Shown piece after piece: positions 1 through 32,008 of a DNA stretch of 64,000 nucleotides (position 1 is its first letter; every line of letters begins with the position of its first letter). The stretch is from contig NZ_JAWQJT010000003.1 of NCBI RefSeq assembly GCF_033441515.1, positions 310,001-374,000 on the forward strand, given 5' to 3'. The notes under the pieces are model-generated. The model made no database searches and was not told where the DNA came from. It saw nothing but the letters and a program-made list of their open reading frames with translations. This DNA comes from Amycolatopsis solani (lineage in GTDB: Bacteria > Actinomycetota > Actinomycetes > Mycobacteriales > Pseudonocardiaceae). Position numbers and translations under genes: made by a program.

Positions 1-24290
<24,290 letters not shown>

Positions 24291-24426
24291 GAATCAGCAA
24301 CCCATCCCGACACGACGGCGAGCGGTGCGCCCCGGTGACGGCTGCTGCTCCGGCAACCCGGCGCCCGGCGGTGTGGCCGCCCGGGGCGCGAATGTCTTTG
24401 GTGTCCCCAGCGGGACCGAGAAAGCG
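24291..24426 (-). promoter_or_regulatory. Gap between GDP-mannose dehydratase and PKS genes, possible promoter
   Basis: 136 bp separate the dehydratase stop from the PKS start on the same strand. At 24396-24410 the minus strand reads CTGGGGACACCAAAG, a partial match to the palindrome known for PimM-type PAS-LuxR activators (CTVGGGAWWTCCCBAG): the left half agrees and the right half is poor. No clear -35/-10 pair or terminator was seen. The PKS may be transcribed from here or co-transcribed with the dehydratase. Confidence 0.3.
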
Positions 24427-25458
24427 CTACCAGACGGCGGCGGTCAGCGACTCGCCGAGGTCCAGCTCGCGGCTGGTCTGGCTCAGGTCGGACTCGACCA
24501 TCATCCGCATCAGTTCTTCGAACGTCACGACCGGCTTCCAGCCGAGTTCGGTGCGGGCGCGCGTCGCGTCGGCGCAGAGCACCTCGACCTCGGCCGGGCG
24601 CACCAGGCTCGGGTCGATGACGACGTGGTCGCGCCAGTCGAGCCCGACCGAGGCGAACGCGATCTCGGCCGCTTCGCGGACGGTGTGCATCCGGCCGGTG
24701 CCGATGACGTAGTCGACGGCTTCGTCCTGCTGCAGCATCAGGTGCATGGCGCGCACGTAGTCGCCGGCGAAGCCCCAGTCGCGGACCGCGTCGAGGTTGC
24801 CGAGACGCAGCTCGTCCTGCACGCCGAGCTTGATCCGCGCGACCGCGCAGGAGATCTTGCGGGTGACGAACTCCATCCCGCGCCGCGGCGACTCGTGGTT
24901 GAACAGGATGCCCGAGACGCCGTACATCCCGTACGACTCGCGGTAGTTGCGGGTGATGTAGTGGCCGTAGGCCTTGGCGACGCCGTAGGGGCTGCGCGGG
25001 TGCAGGATCGTCCGCTCGTTCTGCGGGGTCTCCGCGGCCTTGCCGAACATCTCCGACGAGGAAGCCTGGTAGAAGCGGATCCCGCCGCCGGTGGTGGGCC
25101 GGGACTTGTCCAGCCCGCAGACCATCCGGATCGCTTCGAGCACCCGCAGCGCGCCCATGCCGTTGACGTCGGAGGTGAGCTCGGCCTGCTGCCAGGACAT
25201 CGGGACGAAGGAGATCGCGCCCAGGTTGTAGACCTCGTCCGGCTGCACCAGGTCCACCGCCGCGACCAGGCTCGCCTGGTCCAGCAGGTCGCCGTTGACG
25301 AAGTTCAGTTCCGTGGCCAGCCTGCTGATGCGCAGCTTGCGCGGGTTGGCCTGGCCGCGCACCAGCCCCCACACCTGGTACCCCAGGCCCAGCAGGTACT
25401 CGGCGAGGTAGGAGCCGTCCTGCCCCGTGATGCCCGTGATCAATGCTCGTTTCGTCAT
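24427..25458 (-). CDS. gmd: GDP-mannose 4,6-dehydratase (NysDIII/AmphDIII type)
   Basis: 343 residues, the normal family length. It converts GDP-D-mannose to GDP-4-keto-6-deoxy-D-mannose, the first committed step to mycosamine or perosamine. The N-terminus has the NADP(H)-binding GITGQDGSYLAEYL. The catalytic region has QASSSEMFG and the YxxxK pair in SPYGVAKAYGHY, followed by NHESPRRG, a hallmark of GMD enzymes. The ATG follows a good GGGAG site. The gene lies immediately upstream of the PKS on the same strand, the same neighbour relation as nysDIII-nysI and amphDIII-amphI. It diverges from the aminotransferase gene. The enzyme call is very secure; the role in macrolide glycosylation is inferred from position. 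Confidence 0.95.
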   Translation of the reverse strand: MTKRALITGITGQDGSYLAEYLLGLGYQVWGLVRGQANPRKLRISRLATELNFVNGDLLDQASLVAAVDLVQPDEVYNLGAISFVPMSWQQAELTSDVNGMGALRVLEAIRMVCGLDKSRPTTGGGIRFYQASSSEMFGKAAETPQNERTILHPRSPYGVAKAYGHYITRNYRESYGMYGVSGILFNHESPRRGMEFVTRKISCAVARIKLGVQDELRLGNLDAVRDWGFAGDYVRAMHLMLQQDEAVDYVIGTGRMHTVREAAEIAFASVGLDWRDHVVIDPSLVRPAEVEVLCADATRARTELGWKPVVTFEELMRMMVESDLSQTSRELDLGESLTAAVW

Positions 25459-25652
25459 GGTTCTCCCACGTCCACCGGCCGGCTGCGCCCACGGCTTCCC
25501 GAGACTGCCGCTGATCGGATCCCATTGGACTCCCCGCCGACTCGGGAAATCATTGGAGAATCACGGCGTTCCGCCGCGATCACTGGTGTTTTCCAGTCGC
25601 GGGCGGCCCCATCCTGGCGCTTTCCGGCATCTGCGAAACGAGCGAGGAACCG
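25459..25652. promoter_or_regulatory. Divergent promoter region with candidate PAS-LuxR operator
   Basis: 194 bp between the divergent dehydratase and aminotransferase genes. At 25541-25556 the plus strand reads CTCGGGAAATCATTGG. The first eleven bases fit the PimM-type consensus CTVGGGAWWTCCCBAG exactly, and the right arm is degenerate. A PimM-like regulator is encoded at 33503-34195, so this is the best candidate target in the window. A GAGGAA ribosome-binding site precedes the aminotransferase ATG. Confidence 0.4.
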
Positions 25653-26708
25653 ATGGCCTTTGCCTACCCCGTCTCCCAGCCGTACCTGACCGGCCGGGAG
25701 AGCGAGTACGTCACCGAAGCGGTCGGCACGGGCTGGATCTCCGCGCAGGGACCGTTCGTCAGCCGGTTCGAGGCGGCGTTCGCGGACTGGAACGGCGTCG
25801 CGCACGGCGTCGCGTGCTCCTCGGGCACGGCGGCGCTGACGCTGGCGCTGCGGGCGCTGGGCATCGGCCCGGGCGACGAGGTGCTGGTGCCCGAGTTCAC
25901 CTTCGTGGCGTCGGCGTGGGCGGTCACCTACACCGGCGCGACCCCGGTGTTCGTGGACTGCCGCGACGACCTCACGATCGACCCGGTCCTCGCGGAGGCG
26001 GCGATCACGCCGCGCACCAAGGCCGTCATGCCGGTCCACGTGCACGGCCGCCGCTGCGACATGGACGCCGTCATGGAGCTGGCGTTCGAGTACAACCTCC
26101 GGGTCGTCGAGGACACCGCGGAGGCGCACGGCGTCCGCCCGGTCGGTGACATCGCGTGCTTTTCGCTGTACGCCAACAAGATCGTGACGGCGGGCGAGGG
26201 CGGGATCTGCCTGACCGCCGACCCGCGCCTGGCCGCCCAGATGGCGCACCTGCGCGGCTTCGCGACCGGCAAGGCCCACGACTTCGTGCACAAGAACCTG
26301 GCCTACAACTTCCGGATGACCAACCTGCAGGCGGCCGTGGCGCTGGCCCAGGTCGAGCGGCTGGACGAGATCCTGGAGCTGCGGTCGCAGATCGAGAAGC
26401 GCTACGACGAGCGCCTGGACATCCCCGGGATCACGCGCATGCCGGGCCGGGACGTGCTGTGGATGTACGACCTGCTGGCCGAGGACCGCGACGAGCTGAA
26501 GGCCCACCTGGCCGCGGCGGGCATCGAGACGCGGGTGTTCTTCCCGCCGATGAGCCGCCAGCCGATGTACCTCGCCCCGTCGTGGCGCGAGCTGAACGCG
26601 GCGAAGTTCGCGGCCGCCGGCCTCTGCCTGCCGACCCACACGGGACTGTCCGAAGCGGACCAGGACGTCATAGCATCCCGCGTCCGCGACTTCTACGGCG
26701 TGCGCTGA
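25653..26708 (+). CDS. GDP-4-keto-6-deoxymannose aminotransferase, DegT/DnrJ/EryC1 family (NysDII or perosamine synthase type)
   Basis: 351 residues, PLP-dependent fold-type I sugar aminotransferase. Visible features: SSGTAALTLAL (phosphate-binding region, residues 56-66), EDTAEAHG around 153-160, and the PLP lysine Lys176 in SLYANKIVTAGEGG, a pattern close to GDP-perosamine synthases. It would transfer an amino group to C4 (perosamine) or, after 3,4-ketoisomerisation, to C3 (mycosamine) of the GDP-keto-sugar made by the neighbouring dehydratase. The two activities cannot be told apart by eye; polyene context favours mycosamine. The start follows GAGGAA. Expression is divergent from the dehydratase, and the gene ends at a bidirectional terminator. 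No glycosyltransferase gene is in the window. Confidence 0.9.
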   Translation: MAFAYPVSQPYLTGRESEYVTEAVGTGWISAQGPFVSRFEAAFADWNGVAHGVACSSGTAALTLALRALGIGPGDEVLVPEFTFVASAWAVTYTGATPVFVDCRDDLTIDPVLAEAAITPRTKAVMPVHVHGRRCDMDAVMELAFEYNLRVVEDTAEAHGVRPVGDIACFSLYANKIVTAGEGGICLTADPRLAAQMAHLRGFATGKAHDFVHKNLAYNFRMTNLQAAVALAQVERLDEILELRSQIEKRYDERLDIPGITRMPGRDVLWMYDLLAEDRDELKAHLAAAGIETRVFFPPMSRQPMYLAPSWRELNAAKFAAAGLCLPTHTGLSEADQDVIASRVRDFYGVR

Positions 26709-26714
26709 CGCCGC

Positions 26715-26764
26715 CGCTTTCACGTGAAAGCGACGCCCCCAGGTGGTCGCTTTCACGTGAAAGC
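26715..26764. repeat. Two copies of a perfect CACGTG-centred palindrome
   Basis: GCTTTCACGTGAAAGC occurs at 26716-26731 and again at 26749-26764, centres 33 bp apart. Each copy is a perfect 16-bp palindrome; the first extends to 18 bp. They lie just after the aminotransferase stop and before the terminator, where no promoter is needed. An intergenic repeat element, a paired protein-binding site or small processing hairpins are all possible. Confidence 0.75.
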
Positions 26765-26782
26765 TACGCACTGGAAGACGAA

Positions 26783-26814
26783 GAACCGCCCACCGGAAGC
26801 CCGGTGGGCGGTTC
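26783..26814. terminator. Bidirectional Rho-independent terminator
   Basis: A perfect 14-bp stem (26783-26796 with 26801-26814) closed by the loop AAGC, followed by GTTTCG on the plus strand. It sits between the convergent aminotransferase and ptsH genes and can serve both. The rest of 26815-26967 shows nothing coding. Confidence 0.8.
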
Positions 26815-26967
26815 GTTTCGTGGGGCTCCGGCGGGCCGCCCGCACAGTGGGGGCAGACGGCCCGCCGGAAGTTCGGGTCCGGCGGGGTACCCGGCCTGGG
26901 GGTCGCCGGGCGCCCCGCCGGAGCGGGACCGGGTGAGTCCACGAAGCTCCCCGGCCGCACAGGGGCG

Positions 26968-27252
26968 TCAGGCGGGTGCCTGCTCCGCCGAATCGAGGTC
27001 GCGGGCCAGGAGCTCGACGACCTGCGTCACCGCGTCCTCGGCGCCTTCGCCTTCCGCGGTCACCAGCACCTCTTCGCCACCGCGGACGCCGAGGGCCATC
27101 AGCGCGAGGATGCTGGCCGCGTCGACCAGCTGGTTCTCGTCGCGGCCGATCTTCACCGGGACCGGCAGCCGGCCCGCCAGCTCGACGAGCAGCTTCGCCG
27201 GTCGTGCGTGCAGCCCGACGGGCGAGCCGATCACCACTTTCCTACTGGACAT
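26968..27252 (-). CDS. ptsH: Phosphocarrier protein HPr
   Basis: 94 residues. Small PTS phosphocarrier that takes phosphate from enzyme I on His15 (GLHARPA) and passes it to sugar-specific IIA domains. The regulatory-serine region is DAASILALMALG, with Ser47 close to the usual position 46. The ATG shares its A with the TGA of ptsI (TGATG), so the two are translationally coupled. It is the last gene of the seven-gene PTS operon and ends before the shared terminator at 26783-26814. Confidence 0.95.
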   Translation of the reverse strand: MSSRKVVIGSPVGLHARPAKLLVELAGRLPVPVKIGRDENQLVDAASILALMALGVRGGEEVLVTAEGEGAEDAVTQVVELLARDLDSAEQAPA

Positions 27253-28943
27253 CAGGATTCCCCATCTCGTGAACGCTGGTCGACCGACCGGGCCGAGAAC
27301 TCTTCGACGGCCTTCCGCGCCGACGGCACGTCCGGTGCCCTCAGCACTTCCGCGGCCAGGATTTCGCACTGCTCCACCGTGTGGTCCTTCAACGCGGCCC
27401 GCACCGCCGGGACCGCGGACACCGACATCGACAGGCTGGTGATGCCCAGCCCCGCGAACACCGGCGCCAGTCCGGGGTCGCTCGCCGCTTCGCCGCAGAT
27501 GCCGGCGGGCTTTCCCGCTTCCTTCGCCGCCGCGGCGACGTTGGCCACCAGCGCCAGCAGCGCCGGCTGCCACGGGTCCAGCAGCTCCCCCAGCTCGCCG
27601 AGCATGCGGTCGGCGGCGTAGGTGTACTGCGAGAGGTCGTTGGTGCCGATGCTGACGAAGTCGACCTCCGCCAGGATGTCCCGCGCGCGGATGGCCGCGG
27701 CCGGCACCTCGATCATCACGCCGACCTTGCCGATCCCGTGTTCCCGCGCCAGTTCCCGGAACGCCGCCGCCTCCGCCGGGGTGGCGATCATCGGCGCCAT
27801 CACCCGCACGTCCGCGTCGTGGTCGCCCGCCGCCAGGCTGATCGCCTCCAGCTGCGCGGTGAGCAGGCCCGGGTTGCGGACGCCGACGCGGTACCCGCGC
27901 ACCCCGAGTGCCGGGTTCGGCTCGTCTTCGGTGTTGGCGAAGGGGATGTACTTGTCGGCGCCGGCGTCGAGCGTGCGGATCACGACCTGGCGGCCGGAAA
28001 ACCCGCGCAGCACTTCGCCGTACGCCGCCCGCTGCTCCTCGACCGTCGGGGCTTCCGTGCGGTCCAGGAACAGGAACTCGGTGCGGAACAGCCCGACCCC
28101 TTCGGCGTCGGCCGCGGCGTCCGTCGCCGCCCCGCCGGCGCTGCCGACGTTGAGCAGCAGCTTGACCGGGTGGCCGTCGGCGGTGGCGCCGGGCCCACTG
28201 TGCGCCGCGAGCTTTTCCTTCAGCGAAGCCGCTTCCGCTTCGATCCGGTGGACGTAGTCGTCGTCCGGGTCGACGGCGACCGTGCCGCGCGTGCCGTCGA
28301 CGGCGATCCGCTGCCCGTCCGCCAGGCCCGCGGCGCCGGCGCAGCCGACCACCGCGGGGATTCCGAGCGCTCGGGCGACGATCGCCGTGTGGCTGGTCGG
28401 GCCGCCCTTCTCGGTGACGATGCCGAGCACCTTCGCCGGGTCGAGCAGGACCGTGTCGGCCGGCGCGATGTCCTGTCCCACCAGGACGAACGCGCCGTCG
28501 ACCGCCGGGATGCCCGGCTGGGCCAGGCCCAGCGCGGCGGCGATCGCCCGGTCGCGGATGTCGATCAGGTCCGCCGCCCGCTCGCCGAGGTAGCCGCCGA
28601 TGGCCTCGAGCGCGGCCACGTGCTTGCCGAACGCGTCCCGGATCGCCCAGGCGGCCGGACGGCCGCCGGCCACCGCGTCCGAGATGCCGGTGCGCAGTGA
28701 CGGGTCCTGCGCCATCATGATCTGGGTGTCCATGATGGACTTCGACTCGCCCGACACCGAAGCCGCGCGCTTCTCCAGATCCGCCACCGCCGCGTCGAGC
28801 GCTTCGGTCGCCGCCGCCAGCTCCGCTTCGGGAGCCGCCGGGGTGTCCCAGTGCTCCGGCAGCACCGGGGGCGGCGTCAGCCGCACCACCGGGCCGGCGG
28901 CCGCGCCCGGGCTCGCCGGGTTGCCGCGCAGTTCGTCAACCAC
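27252..28943 (-). CDS. ptsI: PTS enzyme I (phosphoenolpyruvate-protein phosphotransferase)
   Basis: 563 residues from the GTG at 28943, chosen because GAGGAGG lies nine bases upstream; an in-frame start at 28973 is less likely. The enzyme autophosphorylates from PEP and charges HPr. The phosphohistidine domain has GGPTSHTAIVAR, the PEP-utilising barrel has EGVGLFRTEFLF, and the C-terminal catalytic motif is SIGTNDLSQY with GICGEAASD. Length and motifs are normal for a complete enzyme. It follows the zinc dehydrogenase by 33 bp and overlaps ptsH by one base, so this PTS locus encodes both general and sugar-specific components. Confidence 0.95.
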   Translation of the reverse strand: MVDELRGNPASPGAAAGPVVRLTPPPVLPEHWDTPAAPEAELAAATEALDAAVADLEKRAASVSGESKSIMDTQIMMAQDPSLRTGISDAVAGGRPAAWAIRDAFGKHVAALEAIGGYLGERAADLIDIRDRAIAAALGLAQPGIPAVDGAFVLVGQDIAPADTVLLDPAKVLGIVTEKGGPTSHTAIVARALGIPAVVGCAGAAGLADGQRIAVDGTRGTVAVDPDDDYVHRIEAEAASLKEKLAAHSGPGATADGHPVKLLLNVGSAGGAATDAAADAEGVGLFRTEFLFLDRTEAPTVEEQRAAYGEVLRGFSGRQVVIRTLDAGADKYIPFANTEDEPNPALGVRGYRVGVRNPGLLTAQLEAISLAAGDHDADVRVMAPMIATPAEAAAFRELAREHGIGKVGVMIEVPAAAIRARDILAEVDFVSIGTNDLSQYTYAADRMLGELGELLDPWQPALLALVANVAAAAKEAGKPAGICGEAASDPGLAPVFAGLGITSLSMSVSAVPAVRAALKDHTVEQCEILAAEVLRAPDVPSARKAVEEFSARSVDQRSRDGES

Positions 28944-28976
28944 CGTTGGTCGCCTCCTCAGGTCCGCACGCACCGC

Positions 28977-30032
28977 TTACGCGGAAACGGTGCCCGGCTC
29001 GATCGTCACCTTGATCGCCTCGCCGCTGCTGACGATGTCGATCGCCTTCAGCACGTCCGACAGCGGCAGGTGGTGGGTGATCAGGTCGTCGACCGGGACC
29101 TTGCCCGACGAGATCAGCTCGAGGGCCTGGCGGTTGTGGTCCGGGCTGGACCCGTTGGCGCCGTAGATGGTCAGCTCCCGGTAGTGCACCAGGTTCGAGT
29201 CGCACGCGATGATCGGGTTGTCCTTCGGCAGGCCGCCGAAGAAGCTGATCCGGCCGCGGCGCGCGGTCATCTTCAGCGCGTCCTCCTGGGCCTTGCCCGC
29301 CGCCGCGGCCGTGATGACCACGTCGGCGCCGTCGCCACCGGTGAGCTCGAGGACCTTCTCGACCACGTCGACCTCGCTGCCGCAGATCGCGGCGTCCGGC
29401 TTGACGAGGTCGGCCGCGAGGTCGAGGCGGTTGCGGTTGAGCTCGACCAGGTAGACCGCGGCCGCGCCCTTGGCACGGGCCAGCCGCACGTGCAGGCAGC
29501 CGATCGGGCCGGCGCCGACGACCACGACGACGTCGCCCTCGCCGACCTGCGCGAAGTTCTGTCCATTCAGGACACAGGCGAGCGGCTCGGCGACCGAGGC
29601 CTCGGCGTAGCTGACGCCGTCCGGGATCCGGTTGACGCCGTCGACCTTGAGTACCTGCTTCGGCACGATCATGTACTCGGCGAACCCGCCGTCGAAGTGG
29701 TAACCCATCGACAGCTGGTTCGGGCAGACCTGCTGCAGCCCCTTGCGGCACTGCTTGCACTCGCCGCACGGGATGGCCGCGATGACCTGCACGCGGTCGC
29801 CGGCCGACCAGCCCGCCGTGTTCGCGCCGGTTTCCACGACCTCGCCGGCGATCTCGTGGCCGATCACGCGCGGCGGGTCGATGTGGTGGTGCCCGTGCCG
29901 GAAGATCTTCAGGTCGGTGCCGCACGTCGACGTGTTGTGCACGCGGATCTTGATCTCGTCCGGGCCGGGGTTCGGCTCGTCCGCGTCTTCGACCCGCAGG
30001 TCACCGGGCGCGTAGAAACGTGCCACCTTCAT
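28977..30032 (-). CDS. Zinc-dependent medium-chain alcohol/polyol(-phosphate) dehydrogenase
   Basis: 351 residues. MDR-family dehydrogenase with catalytic-zinc ligands in STCGTDLK and GHEIAGEV, a structural-zinc cluster CGECKQCRKGLQQVC, and the NAD(P)-binding VVGAGPIGCLHVRLA. It resembles sorbitol/iditol and galactitol-1-phosphate dehydrogenases. Between mannitol-type PTS genes it probably oxidises the imported polyol phosphate, the role usually held by the unrelated MtlD. Its ATG overlaps the stop of the IIA gene (ATGA), so it is tightly coupled. The exact substrate cannot be read from sequence. Confidence 0.85.
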   Translation of the reverse strand: MKVARFYAPGDLRVEDADEPNPGPDEIKIRVHNTSTCGTDLKIFRHGHHHIDPPRVIGHEIAGEVVETGANTAGWSAGDRVQVIAAIPCGECKQCRKGLQQVCPNQLSMGYHFDGGFAEYMIVPKQVLKVDGVNRIPDGVSYAEASVAEPLACVLNGQNFAQVGEGDVVVVVGAGPIGCLHVRLARAKGAAAVYLVELNRNRLDLAADLVKPDAAICGSEVDVVEKVLELTGGDGADVVITAAAAGKAQEDALKMTARRGRISFFGGLPKDNPIIACDSNLVHYRELTIYGANGSSPDHNRQALELISSGKVPVDDLITHHLPLSDVLKAIDIVSSGEAIKVTIEPGTVSA

Positions 30033-30484
30033 CGGGAAAACTCCTCGTCCACTTCGTTCAACAGTCGCAGGATCGTTTCGGCGTCCGGTGCCTCGCGCAG
30101 CTGCTTGACCTGTTCGGAATCCATCAGGATCCGGGCCAGCGAGGACAGGATCCCGACCTGCTCCGAACCCTTGGCCGCGATGCCGACGCAGAGCCGGACG
30201 TCGTTGCCGTCCCAGTCGACCCCGGCGGGGAACTGGAGGATCGCCAGCGCGGTGCGCTTGACGAACTTGCGGGACTCGTCGGTGCCGTGCGGGATCGCGA
30301 CGCCCTCGCCGAGGTAGGTCGACACGGACTTCTCGCGCACGTGCATGGCGTCGAGGTACCCCGGCTCCACCGCCCCCAGTTCGAGGAGCTTGTTCCCGAC
30401 CTGGGTGATCGCGTCCGCCTGGTCGGGGGCGGTGCAGCCGATGAGCACGGACTCCGGTCCGAGGATGGCAGCGTCAGTCGGCAA
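30029..30484 (-). CDS. PTS mannitol-type IIA component (MtlF-like)
   Basis: 151 residues from a TTG start at 30484 that overlaps the end of the IIB gene; no ATG fits better. A PTS EIIA-2 domain accepts phosphate from HPr on His66 in EGVAIPHGTDES, followed by the FVKRTALAILQFPAGVDW region characteristic of mannitol/fructose IIA. It is a stand-alone IIA, as in MtlF systems, rather than fused to IIB and IIC. It passes phosphate to the IIB protein encoded just upstream. Start codon uncertain; family call secure. Confidence 0.88.
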   Translation of the reverse strand: MPTDAAILGPESVLIGCTAPDQADAITQVGNKLLELGAVEPGYLDAMHVREKSVSTYLGEGVAIPHGTDESRKFVKRTALAILQFPAGVDWDGNDVRLCVGIAAKGSEQVGILSSLARILMDSEQVKQLREAPDAETILRLLNEVDEEFSR

Positions 30485-30782
30485 GGGAACCGCCGTCCCG
30501 GATCGCCTGCTCGACGCGGTCGAAGACCGGGTCGCCGAGGAAGCTCTGGAAGCCCAGGATGACCGCGCCGGTGCCGGCCTTGCGGGCCCGGTTGACCAAA
30601 GTGGACTGGCAGAGCACGACCTGTGCGTCCGCCGGGATTTCGTTGACCGGCGTGTGCTCGACCTTGACCGAGTACGGCTTCAGCCGCTTGGCCAGCTGGG
30701 AGGCGACCATCACGCTGCTGCCCATGCCGGCGTCGCAGGCGATGATGACCTTCTTGACTTCCTTGCCTTCGATGCTGCTCAT
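30474..30782 (-). CDS. PTS mannitol-type IIB component
   Basis: 102 residues. Small cytosolic PTS IIB carrying the phosphocysteine Cys16 in CDAGMGSS, the signature of mannitol-family IIB. It receives phosphate from IIA and gives it to the sugar alcohol bound by IIC. The gene overlaps IIA by 11 bp and follows IIC by 34 bp. In Escherichia coli IIC, IIB and IIA are fused in MtlA; here they are three genes. The ATG at 30782 follows an AGGAAGG stretch. Confidence 0.9.
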   Translation of the reverse strand: MSSIEGKEVKKVIIACDAGMGSSVMVASQLAKRLKPYSVKVEHTPVNEIPADAQVVLCQSTLVNRARKAGTGAVILGFQSFLGDPVFDRVEQAIRDGGSLAD

Positions 30783-30816
30783 CCTCGTGGTTCCTTCCTT
30801 CGATCGACGGTGATCG

Positions 30817-31929
30817 TCACGCCACCGAGCCACCGGCGGCGATCGCCGCGGCACGTTCTTCCTTGCGGGCGTCGCGCCCGAACTTCAACAGCACCGCCGC
30901 GACGATGAACGACACGGCCGCCGCGATCACGACACCGGCGATCACGCCCAGGTAGCCGCCCTTCGGCGTCACCGCGAGGACCGCGATGATGCTGCCCGGC
31001 GACGGCGTGGCGGTCAGGCCGGCGTTGAAGATGCTGAACGTCGCGACACCCGCCGCGCCACCGGCGATCGCGGCCAGGATCAGCCGCGGGGTCGCCAGGA
31101 TGTACGGGAAGTAGATCTCGTGGATGCCGCCCAGGAACTGGATGACGATCGCGCCGGGCGCGGTGGCCCGCGCGCTGCGGGCGCCGAAGAAGGTCAGCGC
31201 CAGCAGGATACCGAGACCGGGGCCGGGGTTCGGCTCGATCAGGAACTCGATCGCCTTGCCGTCCTTCAGCGCGTCCGCCACCCCCAGCGGGCTCAGCACG
31301 CCGTGGTTGATCGCGTTGTTGAGGAAGAGGACCTTGGCCGGCTCGACGATGATCGAGACCAGCGGCAGCAGGTGCGCGTCGATCAGGCCCTGCACGCCGT
31401 TGCCGAGCGCCTTGGTGATGCCCTGCACGACCGGGCCGATGCCCAGCATGCCCAGCACCGCCATCGTGCCGCCGATGATGCCGGCGCTGAAGTTGTCGAC
31501 CAGCATCTTGAAGCCCGGCGCGGTCTTGCTGCCGACCTTCTCGTCCCACAGCTTGATCAGGAAGCCGCCCAGCGGGCCCACGATCATCGCGCCGAGGAAC
31601 ATGGGGATCGACGCGCCGACCGCGATGCCGACCGTCGCCACCGCACCGACGACCGCACCGCGCTGGCCGTGGACCATCCGGCCACCGGTGTAGCCGATCA
31701 GGACCGGCAGCAGGAAGTTGATCATCGGGTCGACGAGCTCGGCGATGTGCGCGTTGGGCGTCCAGCCGCTCGGGATGAACAGCGCGGTGATCAGACCCCA
31801 GGCGATGAACGCGCCGATGTTCGGCATGACCATGCCGGCGAGGTACCCGCCGAACCGCTGGATGCTGACCCGCGCGCGTTCCGCCCTCGACGGAGTGGCT
31901 TCCTCTTCGCGCTCCGCAGTGGTAGTCAT
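30817..31929 (-). CDS. PTS mannitol-type IIC membrane permease (MtlA C-domain)
   Basis: 370 residues from the ATG at 31929, with an AAGGAAG site. Integral membrane transporter with many hydrophobic segments. The stretches MVMPNIGAFIAWGLITALF, LPVLIGYTGG, EPAKVLFLNNAINHG, GGIHEIYFPYIL and SPGSIIAVLA closely follow the E. coli mannitol permease, including the GGIHEIYFPY loop tied to sugar binding. It would import mannitol or a similar hexitol as the phosphate with the adjacent IIB and IIA. It is the second gene of the operon, 79 bp after the sugar-kinase gene. Calling it fructose-specific because of that neighbour would be wrong: the sequence is of mannitol type. Confidence 0.92.
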   Translation of the reverse strand: MTTTAEREEEATPSRAERARVSIQRFGGYLAGMVMPNIGAFIAWGLITALFIPSGWTPNAHIAELVDPMINFLLPVLIGYTGGRMVHGQRGAVVGAVATVGIAVGASIPMFLGAMIVGPLGGFLIKLWDEKVGSKTAPGFKMLVDNFSAGIIGGTMAVLGMLGIGPVVQGITKALGNGVQGLIDAHLLPLVSIIVEPAKVLFLNNAINHGVLSPLGVADALKDGKAIEFLIEPNPGPGLGILLALTFFGARSARATAPGAIVIQFLGGIHEIYFPYILATPRLILAAIAGGAAGVATFSIFNAGLTATPSPGSIIAVLAVTPKGGYLGVIAGVVIAAAVSFIVAAVLLKFGRDARKEERAAAIAAGGSVA

Positions 31930-32008
31930 CGTTGGCTTCCTTTTCTGGGAAAGGGGTTGGGGAGGGATCGCCATCCGGGGATGGCGGTGAGCGGTCCGGG
32001 CCGGCGCG

